Below, piece by piece: positions 44,075-53,652 of a stretch of 64,000 nucleotides of DNA. The notes under the pieces are model-generated. The model was not told where the DNA came from and did not search any database. It saw only the letters and a list, made by a program, of their open reading frames with translations. Location of the stretch: NCBI GenBank assembly GCA_963784995.1, contig CAWATZ010000004.1:620001-684000 (forward strand). Reading direction: 5' to 3'. Each line of letters begins with the position of its first letter. Within the stretch, counting starts at the first letter, position 1. Position numbers and translations under genes: made by a program. The DNA is from CAWATZ01 sp963784995 (GTDB taxonomy: Bacteria > Planctomycetota > Planctomycetia > Gemmatales > Gemmataceae).

Positions 44075-44192
44075 CAGCGGCGATGCGGCTCGGTGGTCCA
44101 GGTCCGGTTGGAGAATGAGCGCGACTCTGGTAGACTACCGGCGGTTTTTGAGTGTTCGGCGAGTACGACCTTTCGCGTCGAGAGCGATTCGC

Positions 44193-45350
44193 ATGACAGA
44201 ACCAACGACTCCCCCGCCGCCCGAGCCGCCGCCGTTCCGCAGCGTCCACACGCCCAATTTCACCGGGCTGCTCCACGACCTGGGCATTTCGCTGGCGGTC
44301 AGCACGTACCAGGCCGGCCGGCTGGTGCTGTTTCGCTCCGATGGGGACCGCATCAACACCCTGTTCCGCGCCTTCAGCAAGCCCATGGGGATCGCCGTCG
44401 CTCCCCAAGCGCAGGCCGGCCGCGCAGGCGTGACCGGCGTTGGAGCGCACGCAGGCGTGCGAAGGCTGGCCCTGGGCACGACCACGGCCATCTGGGAGTT
44501 CTTCGACGTGCCGGCGGTGGCGGCCAAGCTGGAGCCAGCCGGCAAGCACGACGCCTGTTTCCTGCCGCGCGTGATCCATTTCACCGGCGACGTGCAGATG
44601 CACGAGATGGCCTGGACCTCCCCGGGTGAAGGGGAGCTGTGGTTCGTGAACACGCGCTTCTCCTGCCTGTGTACGCGCAGTGCCACCTACAACTTCGTGT
44701 CGCGCTGGCGTCCGCCCTTCGTGTCGGCGCTGGCCCCCGAGGACCGCTGTCATCTCAACGGCCTGGCGATGCGGGACGGCCGGCCGCGCTATGTCACGGC
44801 CCTGGGACGCACCGACACGCCGGCCGGCTGGCGGGAACACAAGAAGGACGGCGGCATCCTGATGGACCTGGACAGCCAAGAGGTGATCACAACAGGCCTG
44901 TCCATGCCCCATTCGCCGCGCTGGTACAACGGTCAGCTGTGGGTGCTCGATTCGGGCAGCGGCGGCATCGGCGTCATCGACCAGGCCACGGGCCGTTACC
45001 AGCCGGTGGCCGAGACGCCGGGCTTCACGCGCGGTCTGGACTTCCACGGCCGGCTGGCGTTCATTGGCCTGTCCCAGGTGCGGGAGTCCGCCGTCTTCAG
45101 CGGCATCAAGATCGCCGAGCGCAAGGTAGAGGACCGCTGCTGCGGCGTCTGGGTCGTGGACATTCAGACGGGCCGGACGGTGGCGTTCCTGCGCTTCGAG
45201 GACGCGGTCCAGGAGATCTTCGCGGTGCAGGTCCTGCACGGTCTGCGCTTTCCCGATCTGATCAACGACGACCCGGCCATCCTGGCCAACTCCTTCGTGC
45301 TGCCCGACGAGAGCCTGGCCGACGTCGCCGCTCCCTTTCGCTCGGCGTGA
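44193..45350 (+). CDS. TIGR03032 family protein
   Basis: 385 residues from ATG 44193. The family is a conserved planctomycete/cyanobacterial protein of unknown function, often near TPR and glycosyl genes. Seen: SVHTPNFTGLLHDLGISLAV, STYQAGRLVLFRSDG, RAFSKPMGIAV, FTGDVQMHEMAWT, LWFVNTRFSCLCT, CHLNGLAMRDG, GLSMPHSPRWYNGQLWVLDS, GFTRGLDFHGRLAFIGLSQV. Between GIAV and LALGTTTAIWEF about 20 extra residues (QAQAGRAGVTGVGAHAGV) come from a CGCAGGCGTG-rich repeat and are absent from the usual family pattern. A strand-rich propeller fold is likely. Confidence 0.9.
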   Translation: MTEPTTPPPPEPPPFRSVHTPNFTGLLHDLGISLAVSTYQAGRLVLFRSDGDRINTLFRAFSKPMGIAVAPQAQAGRAGVTGVGAHAGVRRLALGTTTAIWEFFDVPAVAAKLEPAGKHDACFLPRVIHFTGDVQMHEMAWTSPGEGELWFVNTRFSCLCTRSATYNFVSRWRPPFVSALAPEDRCHLNGLAMRDGRPRYVTALGRTDTPAGWREHKKDGGILMDLDSQEVITTGLSMPHSPRWYNGQLWVLDSGSGGIGVIDQATGRYQPVAETPGFTRGLDFHGRLAFIGLSQVRESAVFSGIKIAERKVEDRCCGVWVVDIQTGRTVAFLRFEDAVQEIFAVQVLHGLRFPDLINDDPAILANSFVLPDESLADVAAPFRSA

Positions 45351-45359
45351 GCCTCCCAC

Positions 45360-45437
45360 AGCAAGGCGAGCGGCGCGGCGTCAGCCCGCCGGTGGAGGCT
45401 TCTACCGGCGGGCTGACGCCGCGCCGCTCGCCTTGCT
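45360..45437. repeat. Palindrome GGCGAGCGGCGCGG family, copy 2
   Basis: AGCAAGGCGAGCGGCGCGGC mirrors to GCTCGCCTTGCT at 45437. It lies between convergent genes (stops at 45350 and 45466). The mirrored flank here is AGCA/TGCT, different from copies 1 and 3. Confidence 0.85.
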
Positions 45438-45465
45438 GGTAGGGTATCGCGCCTGCATCTCTCAG

Positions 45466-47010
45466 TCAGGAACCCAACGTCAGGCTGTCCAGCCTGACCT
45501 GCGACAGCGGCCAGGGCAGTTGCTGCAGCAGGTGCGGATGGAACAACCCCAGCCGGGTGCGCCGCAGCAGGTAGTCCTCGGGCCGCATCGCCATTTCCCA
45601 TTCCCGCTGAAACAGGAACTCGACCCGCAGATCCGGCTCGCCCGGCAACACTGGCTGCCACAGTTCGCGTTGATCCCGGCCCATCGTCTTGATGTCCTCG
45701 ACCCTCGTCCCATAGCGATCCACCAGGTGGCGAGCCGAGGCCGCGGTCACACCGAACCATCGCAGCAGCGATTCCACCTGGTCGTCGCGGAACCGTGTCC
45801 AGTCGCCGCGCGGCGTGCCGTCCAGCGGGAAGGTCCGCGTCCGGCACGGGGCGGAGCGGCCCAGGCGCTGCAGCACCCGATCGGTGATCGACTCGGCCAT
45901 GCTCCGGAACGTGGTGTACTTGCCGCCCGCCACGGTCAGCAGACCCGCCGGCGACAGTGCCAGGTGATATTCCCGCGACCGGGCGGAGGGACCGTTCCGA
46001 TTGCCGCCCAGCAGCGGCCGGACGCCGACAAATCGCCCCAGCAAGTCCCCGTCGCGCAACGGCGGATCGAAATAGTGGTTGTAGCCGTCGAGCAGGTATT
46101 GCACGTCGCCGGCGGTGACGGTCAGATGGTCCGGCGTGTCCTCCCAGTCGGTGTCGGTGGTGCCGATGACGGTCTTGCCCAGCCAGGGCAGGACAAAGAA
46201 GACCCGGCCATCGCCGGGGTGCAGCAGCAGGAAGCCGGCCGCTTGTCCCTGGTTGGCGGCGACCAGGTGGACCCCCTTGGTCGGCCGCAGCAGCGGCCCG
46301 CCCTCCTCGCCGGCCAGCCGGCGCACGTGGTCGCCCCAGGGGCCGGTGGCATTCACTACCTGCCGGGCGTGAATGGTGAGCGGCCGGCCGGCCAGGTGAT
46401 CGACCGCGGCCACGCCGACGACCCGGCCGTGGTCCTTCTCGAAGCCGACCGCCTCGACGTAGTTGGCCGCGGTCAAGCCGTGCCGGCTCGCGGTCCGCAG
46501 CACTTCCAGGCAGAGCCGGGCGTCGTCCATCTGGGCGTCCCAGTACTCGGCCCCGCCCACGAGACCGGTTCGCCGTAAACCGGGAAACTCGCGTGCCAGC
46601 GCCGGCACCGTGCAGGCCTGGGCCCGGTGGATGTTGTCGGTGCCGGCCAGCACGTCGTAGAGCAGCAGGCCGGCCCGCCATTTCCAGGGAGGCAGGCGCG
46701 TTCCCTGGTAGAAGGGCAGGATGAAACGCAGCGGCCAGACCAGGTGCGGAGCGTTGCGCAGCAGCCGGGCCCGTTCGTGGAGGGCCTCGTACACCAGCCG
46801 GATGTCGCCCTGCTCCAGGTAACGCAGACCGCCGTGGACCAGCTTGGAGGAGATGCTGCTGGTGCCGGAGGCGAAATCGCCCTTGTCGATCAGGGCCACG
46901 CTCAGACCGCGAAGGCTGGCGTCCAGGGCCACGCCCGCCCCGGTGATGCCGCCGCCGAGGATCAGCAGGTCAAAGCTCCGTTCCCTCAGAGCGTCGGTGA
47001 TTCGCTTCAC
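45466..47010 (-). CDS. glpD: Glycerol-3-phosphate dehydrogenase (FAD)
   Basis: 514 residues from GTG 47010 (GAAGG 5 bases upstream); the frame continues open far upstream without support. Oxidises sn-glycerol 3-phosphate to dihydroxyacetone phosphate at the membrane, passing electrons to quinone. Seen: FAD-binding LLILGGGITGAGVALDASLR near 22, the SGTSSISSKLVHGGLRYLEQ signature, WDAQMDDARLCLEVLRTA, VVNATGPWGDHVRRLAG, TKGVHLVAANQ, FVLPWLGKTVIGTTDTDWE and LTVAGGKYTTFRSMAE. The C-terminal domain of aerobic GlpD is present. No glycerol kinase or transporter is adjacent. Confidence 0.95.
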   Translation of the reverse strand: MKRITDALRERSFDLLILGGGITGAGVALDASLRGLSVALIDKGDFASGTSSISSKLVHGGLRYLEQGDIRLVYEALHERARLLRNAPHLVWPLRFILPFYQGTRLPPWKWRAGLLLYDVLAGTDNIHRAQACTVPALAREFPGLRRTGLVGGAEYWDAQMDDARLCLEVLRTASRHGLTAANYVEAVGFEKDHGRVVGVAAVDHLAGRPLTIHARQVVNATGPWGDHVRRLAGEEGGPLLRPTKGVHLVAANQGQAAGFLLLHPGDGRVFFVLPWLGKTVIGTTDTDWEDTPDHLTVTAGDVQYLLDGYNHYFDPPLRDGDLLGRFVGVRPLLGGNRNGPSARSREYHLALSPAGLLTVAGGKYTTFRSMAESITDRVLQRLGRSAPCRTRTFPLDGTPRGDWTRFRDDQVESLLRWFGVTAASARHLVDRYGTRVEDIKTMGRDQRELWQPVLPGEPDLRVEFLFQREWEMAMRPEDYLLRRTRLGLFHPHLLQQLPWPLSQVRLDSLTLGS

Positions 47011-47761
47011 GGTTGCCTTCGTGGTCCAGGCGTCCCCAGGTGTTGCCCTGCCCACTACCCTAGCCGCCCTGCTCCTCGCTCCGCAAGACTTCCTGGATCT
47101 CGGCGCCGTTTGCCCCATTTGCTGTCGGTGAGGCAGGACCGCCCTGGCAAACCATCCGTGCCCCTCACTCGTCCGAGGAAGGGGAGGGCGAGACCCAAGC
47201 GCTGAGGCCGCCACACCGCCAACGGCGCACGAAGCTGGCGGTCTCGCCAGGAGATGCCCCGGCGTGTCTATGCTTGCCCCACCGATGACAAAAAAGCGAC
47301 ACCGCCAACACGCCACTATCACACGCCTGCTCTTCTGGCCTTCTCCTGGCACTTTCCCATCCCTCCCGGTCAGCGAGTTGTTACTGCCGTTTTTCGAGCC
47401 GATCCAGAGACGCCTTGACTTTCTCGTGTCAGCGCGGCGTCCGCGGCTTCTGCCGCAAGCCGGCGAAGCGCTTGCCGCGCTTCGGGGGGTCGCAGCCTCC
47501 AGGACAGCTTGGCGTCAAAGGGCATTCTCTGCCAACCCACAGCGCCCGCCGGGCGATTTCAAGCCGAAGGTTCTTGCCAAGCGTCGCTGGCTCATGCGAC
47601 AATCGGGCCCGTACCTTCCTTGCCCCAGCCCAAGGAGTCGCCATGATCGGCTTGCGGTTCGAGACCATAACGGAAGTGCTGGGGTAGCACGGGGACGTGG
47701 GAGGATCGCTGGGGCGGGAAAGCGTGGAGGTTTGGTGCGATGATCATGGGAGGTTGGGGCG
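47011..47761. other. Long intergenic region without a confident gene
   Basis: About 750 bases between glpD and a divergent gene. Frames on both strands are Arg/Pro-rich and lack ribosome sites, so I call none; one on the minus strand (47668-47429) is the best of them but weak. At 47147-47173 is a 27-base segment that recurs at 51383-51409 with two changes. A stem GGCGAGACC (47187-47195) with GGTCTCGCC (47240-47248) encloses ACCGCCA/TGGCGGT, so a small structured RNA is possible. Confidence 0.4.
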
Positions 47762-49975
47762 ATGAAACCGTCTCTGCTGGTCGTGGGTCTGCTGTGTCTG
47801 ATCGAGAGCGTGCCGGCGTCCGCTCAGGAGAAACCGGAAGGACCAAAGCCCGCAACAAAAAAGCCCCGCCGCGTGCTGCTCTTCGCAGACGCTGCCAGCC
47901 GGGAGTTTCAGTTTGTCCGCAGCGCTCTGCTTCGGGAGGCGGAACGCCAGGAAATGCAGCTCTCGATTTGCCTGCAATCCAGCCGGCCCGGAACGGAGAT
48001 GGGCGTGCCAGCCGAACGAACCCTGACCTGCTTTCCGCACAATGACCGGCCTGTGGACTTCCCACGTACCAAACCGGAGGAACTCTACGCCAACCTGGAG
48101 CACTACGACGTGATTGTCGCCTTCGATCCGGACTGGGACCGGCTGTCTGATGCTCAACTGAAGAATGTCCACAGCTGGGTGAAGCGTGGAGGCGGCCTGG
48201 TGTTCATCGGCGGCCCAATCAACACCTGCAAGCTGGCCCGCCCCCGCAACGCCCAACACGATCTGGCCCCGCTCCTGACGGTCTGCCCGGTGCTGCTCAA
48301 GGACAGCCGCCGCGATGAACGGGATCTCAGTTCGGATCGGCCCTCCCGGTTGAGCTTCCCGGATGCGAGCGTCCGCGGCTTCCCGTTCCTCAAGCTCGAC
48401 CCCGCCGGCATCTCCCCCCTGGCTGGCTGGGAGGAATTCTTTACCGGCCAGCAGGGCCAGAAAGAGAAACCGGCCGAGGTGGTACGAGGGTTTTACAGTT
48501 GTTATCCAGTCTACAGGGTCAAGGAGGGCGCGGTGGTGCTTGCCGCCTGGGGGAGTAACGAGCCCTACCTGGTGGCCTGGAAACAGGATCGCGGTCAGGT
48601 GATCTGGCTGGGGTCGGGCGAAACGTGGCGGCTGCGGCAGTATCGCCAGGCGTATCACGAGCGTTTCTGGCAGGGGCTGGTTCGCCAGGCTGGCCCGGGT
48701 CTTCAGCCGCAAGCGCGCCGCCAGGAACTATTCTTCGAGTCGTCGTTGCCAGTCGGCCAGCCCCTGGAGGTGGTCACCCGCCTCCTCGATTCGCAAGGTC
48801 AGCCGCTGCCGCGCTCGCCTCTGCTCCGGCTGCGGATTTCTCCTCCCGCCGGCGTCAAGCTGGCCAATCCCACAATCGAACTGCAACCCATGCCTGGTCA
48901 GGACCAGTGGGCTGGCTGGTTCCAGGGACGGGTCACGCTTGCCGAGGCCGGCGATTACGGACTCGCGGTTCTGGCGCCCGACGGCAAGGAAGCCTTGCGG
49001 GGCCAGGTGCGTGTCCTGGCGATCACTCACGGGATCGGCAGCCGACAGCAAAACCTTCACCAGGTGTTCCGGGAACTCCACCGCCGGCTCTTTCTCCTCG
49101 CCCAGCAGTTGCAAAAAACCTCCGGCGAGGACGAGCGCAAGCAAGTCCTCTTGCTGAAGCAAGCCCTGCAATTCAACATCGACGAAGGCATCGAGTCGCG
49201 CTTGCGGCGCCTGGCCGAGGTCACGCAACGGATCGAGACGGATCAGCAGGCCCGCAAGATCGACCTCGACCGCCTGGTCCAGGCGATCAAGGAAAGCGAT
49301 ACGCTGATCGACCGCGAGGGGGCCCTGCTGGCCCAGCTGACCGGCGCGTCCCGAGAGACGCCGGGCGTTGTGCCGAAGGCCCTGGCCAGCGAGCAGGAAA
49401 AGTTGCACTACGTGCTGCAGTCAACGGTAGACCGGCTGACGGAGGAGTCCGCCCGCCTGGAGCGCGAAAGCACGGACCTGAAGAAGGGCGGCACACCCCA
49501 GCTGCTCCGAGCTGCCGCGAGCCGGCTGGAGAGCATCGAGAAGCGCATCGCTGAAATCCGGGCCGAGTGCCGGCAAGTGCATGGCTCTGCCGGCGAGCTG
49601 GTCAAGAAACTCACGGACAGCAAGGTCGCCAGGGAGAGAATCGCTCGCATGGAGCGGACCGTTTGCAAACCGTTTGGCAGTCTGCTCGAACAGGAGTTTG
49701 GCAACTGCCAGGAGTCGCTCAAGCTGTTCCGCAAGTCCCTGGAAGGGGGGCAGGCGGATGCTCAGGCAGGCCAGAAAGCCAGGGAAACTCTGGATCAGTT
49801 GAACAAGGGGATGGCAGCCCTGTTGCTTTGCTTGCGGCATTTGCAAGAGATGGACCAGATCCAGCAGATCTTGCTGGATCTCGCCGCCGAGCAGGCCCGG
49901 CAGTCCGCCATCCTCAAGGCTGCCCATGCCAGGTGTGAAGCGGACCTGCTCAAAGACCTGCTGGATAAGCCCTGA
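47762..49975 (+). CDS. Secreted protein with glutamine-amidotransferase-like domain and coiled coil
   Basis: 737 residues, ATG 47762 after GAGGTTGGGGCG. Signal peptide (LLVVGLLCLIESVPASAQ). Residues about 35-330 look like the planctomycete class I amidotransferase-like fold (RVLLFADAASREFQFVRSAL, LEHYDVIVAFDPDWDRL, WVKRGGGLVFIGGPIN, GQVIWLGSGETWRLRQY), without a clear catalytic Cys. A beta-sandwich part follows (LRLRISPPAGVKLANP), and from about 440 there is a long charged helical region (RLAEVTQRIETDQQARKIDL to the end), probably a coiled coil. Function unknown. The membrane protein downstream may be a partner. Confidence 0.85.
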   Translation: MKPSLLVVGLLCLIESVPASAQEKPEGPKPATKKPRRVLLFADAASREFQFVRSALLREAERQEMQLSICLQSSRPGTEMGVPAERTLTCFPHNDRPVDFPRTKPEELYANLEHYDVIVAFDPDWDRLSDAQLKNVHSWVKRGGGLVFIGGPINTCKLARPRNAQHDLAPLLTVCPVLLKDSRRDERDLSSDRPSRLSFPDASVRGFPFLKLDPAGISPLAGWEEFFTGQQGQKEKPAEVVRGFYSCYPVYRVKEGAVVLAAWGSNEPYLVAWKQDRGQVIWLGSGETWRLRQYRQAYHERFWQGLVRQAGPGLQPQARRQELFFESSLPVGQPLEVVTRLLDSQGQPLPRSPLLRLRISPPAGVKLANPTIELQPMPGQDQWAGWFQGRVTLAEAGDYGLAVLAPDGKEALRGQVRVLAITHGIGSRQQNLHQVFRELHRRLFLLAQQLQKTSGEDERKQVLLLKQALQFNIDEGIESRLRRLAEVTQRIETDQQARKIDLDRLVQAIKESDTLIDREGALLAQLTGASRETPGVVPKALASEQEKLHYVLQSTVDRLTEESARLERESTDLKKGGTPQLLRAAASRLESIEKRIAEIRAECRQVHGSAGELVKKLTDSKVARERIARMERTVCKPFGSLLEQEFGNCQESLKLFRKSLEGGQADAQAGQKARETLDQLNKGMAALLLCLRHLQEMDQIQQILLDLAAEQARQSAILKAAHARCEADLLKDLLDKP

Positions 49976-50061
49976 GCAGATCCTCCGCACGTCCAGGAGG
50001 AGCGGCACGCAAACGAACGACGGTCGGCCACTTCACGTTCACAACCGAGGGAGGGACCTTC

Positions 50062-50835
50062 ATGCAGAACAACTATCGCCACCTGAACGCCAAGGACCTG
50101 ATCGATACGGCTGGCCGGCTGGCCACGCGGATCAAGGAGCGTTTCCCGACAGCCAGCCTGTCGGCCGTGGCCGCCACGGTAGTCGAGGTGCTGCGCGACG
50201 CGGTGGCCCGGGCGGAGCAGATCCGCCGGCCCAACTGGTGGCTGCGCATCGGACTGATCGCTCTGGCTCTGCTGATCGGGGCCGGTGCGGTTGCCGTCGG
50301 AATCCAATCCCAGGGCAACCTCCTGAACCGGACCATGGAGTTCATGAAGAACACGTCCGGCGCTGTCGTTTACCTGGGGGCGGTGGTGGTTTTCCTGGTG
50401 ACTCTCGAACTGCGCTTCAAACGGCGCAAGGCGGTCCAGGCCGTTCATGAGCTGCGTGCCCTGGCTCACATCATCGACATGCACCAGCTTGCCAAGGACC
50501 CCGACTGCATTACCCCGGGCGGCCAGGCCGTCCTCGTGTCCGGAGAGCAGATGACAGCCGACTCGATGGCTCACTACCTCAACTACTCTACCGAACTGCT
50601 GGCCCTGATCAGCAAGGTCGGGCAGCTGTACGTCCAGGGTTTTCCCGACGGCACTGCCCTGGCCGCCGCGGACCAGTTCGAGAACCTGGCCACGGGTCTC
50701 TCCCAGAAAATCTGGCAAAAGTTGATGATCCTCGACCGCTTCCGGGCCAGTGCCGCAGTTTCGGCTCCCGTTGCGGCCCCTGCTTCGGAGACCGAAGAGG
50801 AGGAAGTGCAAGCAGCCATCCGCAAGCCACGCTAA
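50062..50835 (+). CDS. Hypothetical inner-membrane protein
   Basis: 257 residues, ATG 50062 with GGAGGG 6 bases upstream, 87 bases after the preceding gene. Two membrane segments (WLRIGLIALALLIGAGAVAV near 60-82 and VVYLGAVVVFLVTLELRF near 100-117) follow a helical N-terminal part (LNAKDLIDTAGRLATRIKER). The rest is helical (AVQAVHELRALAHIIDMHQL) and ends in an acidic tail (SETEEEEVQAA). No family recognised. It is probably co-transcribed with the secreted coiled-coil protein. Confidence 0.82.
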   Translation: MQNNYRHLNAKDLIDTAGRLATRIKERFPTASLSAVAATVVEVLRDAVARAEQIRRPNWWLRIGLIALALLIGAGAVAVGIQSQGNLLNRTMEFMKNTSGAVVYLGAVVVFLVTLELRFKRRKAVQAVHELRALAHIIDMHQLAKDPDCITPGGQAVLVSGEQMTADSMAHYLNYSTELLALISKVGQLYVQGFPDGTALAAADQFENLATGLSQKIWQKLMILDRFRASAAVSAPVAAPASETEEEEVQAAIRKPR

Positions 50836-51457
50836 GAGTCCCATGAGCCAGGACAACGGTTTGCTGTACATCTACTTCCTGAAGCAGCAGCGGCCCGACT
50901 CTCGACAGTGGCCACCTGGCGCGAAGCCACGGCTGGCCAGCTGGCAGTCTGTTCTCCGCATGATTGGACGAGTCTCGATGTGCCTAGCGAAGACGTTGCC
51001 GTGCTGGCTCTGCTGGCCCTCGTTCGCTGGTGCTCCTGGCACCGGTCGGCTTGATGACCCCGCCTCGCCGGAGACCCTCTGGTTCGGGTGCCGAGCCCTT
51101 GACGGCATCCGCGGCTACTTGCTGGCCGATGGGCCGGCCCGAGATGAAGAAGACCGCGGGCCGAAGTGGCTGGCCTGTCTGGTCCCGGCTGGGCCGCGGA
51201 GTGGAACCAGGCGCGGCGAGAGCGGCTTCCTGTCGCATCGCCTGTGGGGCCGACGACGACAAGGCGGTCGCCGACCAGAGGGTCTTTCCGGAGAGTTCGG
51301 AGCCAAGGACCGACGGCCCATGATATTCCGACTGGGGCGGGCGCTCCACGCCGAAAGAGCTGGGACCTTCCATGACATCCCAGCAAACCATCCGCGCCCC
51401 TCGCTCGTCTTAGGGGTATCTCGCGAGTCCATCGATGGCTTTTCAGGAGATGCAGAA
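50836..51457. other. Intergenic region with possible gene remnant
   Basis: About 620 bases. From 50844 an ATG frame reads MSQDNGLLYIYFLKQQRPDS and then becomes Arg/Pro-rich; a shift of frame near 50905 reads VATWREATAGQLAVCSPHDW then TSLDVPSEDVAVLALLALVR, which looks more like protein, to a TGA near 51054. This suggests a decayed small gene with no named family. At 51383-51409 is the 27-base segment also found at 47147-47173. AGGAG before ATG 51458 belongs to the next gene. Confidence 0.4.
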
Positions 51458-53632
51458 ATGATGAAGGGTAAATGGCTGCTGGCCGGCCTGGCCGGCACGG
51501 CGGCGCTGGCCGTTGGTCTGGTCGTCTCTCATTCCAACCGCACCCAGGCCCAGCCCGACAAGGGCAGCGGTCCGGGCGATCAACCCTCGATCCGGTCGGT
51601 GCAGCTGCCGATCGGCCAGGTGGTGCTGTTCTCCAGCGGGGTGGGTTACTTCCAGCGGGAAGGCAAGGTCGAGGGGGACGCCCGGGTCGATCTGTCGTTC
51701 CCGGTGGCGGACATTAACGATCTGCTCAAGAGCATGGTGGTGCGCGACCTCGACGGCGGCCACGTCTCCACCGTTTCCTATGACTCCAATGCTCCCGTCG
51801 AACGCACTCTGAAGTCCTTCGCCATCAACCTGACGAACAATCCCGGCTTCGGTCAACTCCTGAACCAGGCCCGAGGCGAGAAGGTCGAGGTGGTGCTGCA
51901 GCAGGGCAACGCCACCCAGCCGGGAACGATGAGCGGCACCGTCATCGGCATCGAGAAGCAGAAGCAGGCCGCCGGCAAGGATGGCACGGTCGAAGTGGAA
52001 CTGCTCAACCTCTGGTGCAGCGACGGCATCCGTTCGCTGAAACTGAACGAAGTGCAGCGGGTGCGGTTCCTCAATCCGATCATGGACAGCGAGTTCCGCA
52101 AGGCCCTGGAAACGCTGGCGCTCTCGCACGACACCCAAAAGAAAGCGGTGAGCATCAACTTCCAGGGCGAAGGCAAGCGTGAGGTGCGTGTCGGTTACGT
52201 GATCGAGAACCCCATCTGGAAGACCAGCTATCGGCTGGTCCTGGACAAGAAGGAGAAGCCCTATCTGCAAGGCTGGGCCATCGTCGAGAATCCCACCGAC
52301 GAGGACTGGAAGGACATCCGCATGGCTCTCGTCGCCGGCAGACCCATCTCCTTCCAGATGGACCTGTACTCGCCGCTCTTTGTTCCTCGTCCCACGGTTG
52401 AGCTGGAGCTGTTCGCCTCTCTCCGGCCGCCCACCTACAGCGGCGGTCTGACGCCCTCGGAGCAACCTCCGGTTGCCGCGGCGGGAATGCCGACCGCTCC
52501 TCCCATGGCAGGCAAGCCTGGCAAAGGACGCGGGCTGGCCGAGAAGGCCGACAAGGACATGGACTCTCTGCGTCGCTCTCTCCGGGCCGAAGACGGCAAG
52601 GCCGCGTGGGGCGCCGCCCTCGGCGACAACTTGGGCCTCGGCCGAAGCGTCAACGCGGCGGCGAGCGCGGCGAAGCTGGGGGATTTCTTCCAGTACGCGC
52701 TGAACAAGCCGGTGAGCCTGCCCCGGCAGAAGTCGGCGATGCTGCCGATTGTCGGCAAGGACATCGAGGCCAGCCGCGTCTCCATCTACAACGAGCGCGT
52801 CCAGGCCAAGTTCCCCCTGCTGGGGCTGAAGTTCAAGAACACCTCCGGACTGCACCTGATGCAGGGCCCCATCACGGTCTTCGAGGGCTCCAACTACGCT
52901 GGTGACAGCCGGGTGCAGGACATTCAGCCCAACGAGGAACGGCTGCTCTCCTACGCCATCGACCTGGGCACCGAGGTCAACCCCGTGCCTCACGCCGACA
53001 ATGGCAAGATCGTGCAGCTCAAGGCGGTCAAGGGCATCGTCACCACCACCACCAAGTTCCGCGAATCCAAGAGCTACACCATCAAGAACCGCAACGAGGC
53101 CGAGCGGACTGTGCTCATTGAGCATCCGGTGCGCAACGACTTCCATCTGGTCAACACCGACAAGCCTGCCGAGATCGCCTCGGACTTCTACCGCTTCCAG
53201 CTCAAGGTCGCTCCCAACAAGACCGAGACCCAGACCGTCACCGAGGAACGCGTTGTCCAGCAGAGCTTCAACCTGACCAACCTCGACGACAACAACATCC
53301 GCATCTTTATTAGCCAGGCCGTCATTTCTCCCAAGGTCAAGGAGGGGCTCCAGCAAGCCCAGTCGCTGCGCTGGGCCATGAGCAAGACCCAGCAGGAGAT
53401 CCGCGAACGGGAGCGGCAGTTGCAGGTCCTGACCACCGACCAGGCACGCCTCCGCGCCAACCTCAAGGAGGTGCCTGCCGATTCCGAGATCGGCCAACGT
53501 TATCTCAAGAAACTCAACGACCAGGAGACCGTCATCGAAAAGTACCAGGCCGAGGTCAAGCAACTGCAAACCACCGAGCATGCCCAACGCAAGGAGTTTG
53601 AGCTGTTCCTCAACAACTTCACCGCCGAGTAA
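51458..53632 (+). CDS. Large secreted hypothetical protein (DUF4139-like)
   Basis: 724 residues. ATG 51458 (second ATG follows directly) with AGGAG 8 bases upstream; the frame is open much further upstream but is not credible there. Signal peptide (LLAGLAGTAALAVGLVVSHS). Beta-rich body typical of DUF4139-like proteins: VVLFSSGVGYFQREGKVEGD near 50, DINDLLKSMVVRDLDGGHVS, IENPIWKTSYRLVLDKKEKP, LQGWAIVENPTDEDWKDIRM, LKFKNTSGLHLMQGPITVFE, IEHPVRNDFHLVNTDKPAE. A Pro/Gly-rich linker near 330-390 and a C-terminal coiled coil (ERERQLQVLTTDQARLRANL) are present. No catalytic site. Function unknown. Confidence 0.88.
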   Translation: MMKGKWLLAGLAGTAALAVGLVVSHSNRTQAQPDKGSGPGDQPSIRSVQLPIGQVVLFSSGVGYFQREGKVEGDARVDLSFPVADINDLLKSMVVRDLDGGHVSTVSYDSNAPVERTLKSFAINLTNNPGFGQLLNQARGEKVEVVLQQGNATQPGTMSGTVIGIEKQKQAAGKDGTVEVELLNLWCSDGIRSLKLNEVQRVRFLNPIMDSEFRKALETLALSHDTQKKAVSINFQGEGKREVRVGYVIENPIWKTSYRLVLDKKEKPYLQGWAIVENPTDEDWKDIRMALVAGRPISFQMDLYSPLFVPRPTVELELFASLRPPTYSGGLTPSEQPPVAAAGMPTAPPMAGKPGKGRGLAEKADKDMDSLRRSLRAEDGKAAWGAALGDNLGLGRSVNAAASAAKLGDFFQYALNKPVSLPRQKSAMLPIVGKDIEASRVSIYNERVQAKFPLLGLKFKNTSGLHLMQGPITVFEGSNYAGDSRVQDIQPNEERLLSYAIDLGTEVNPVPHADNGKIVQLKAVKGIVTTTTKFRESKSYTIKNRNEAERTVLIEHPVRNDFHLVNTDKPAEIASDFYRFQLKVAPNKTETQTVTEERVVQQSFNLTNLDDNNIRIFISQAVISPKVKEGLQQAQSLRWAMSKTQQEIRERERQLQVLTTDQARLRANLKEVPADSEIGQRYLKKLNDQETVIEKYQAEVKQLQTTEHAQRKEFELFLNNFTAE

Positions 53633-53652
53633 CGACTTGAGTGGACGTCGCC

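Noticed and set aside
42600..45359. A 919-residue frame on the minus strand
   Set aside because: Most is antisense to the TIGR03032 gene; only the segment up to the T-run near 43557 belongs to the GT39-type gene.
47429..47668. Small basic protein on the minus strand
   Set aside because: Arg/Pro-rich, no ribosome site, no recognisable motif; it stops and the frame continues with a short charged tail, so coding is not supported.
50750..51457. An N-terminal extension of the DUF4139-like protein to 50750
   Set aside because: The extension is Arg/Pro-rich without a ribosome site, overlaps the previous gene, and the signal peptide follows directly on ATG 51458.
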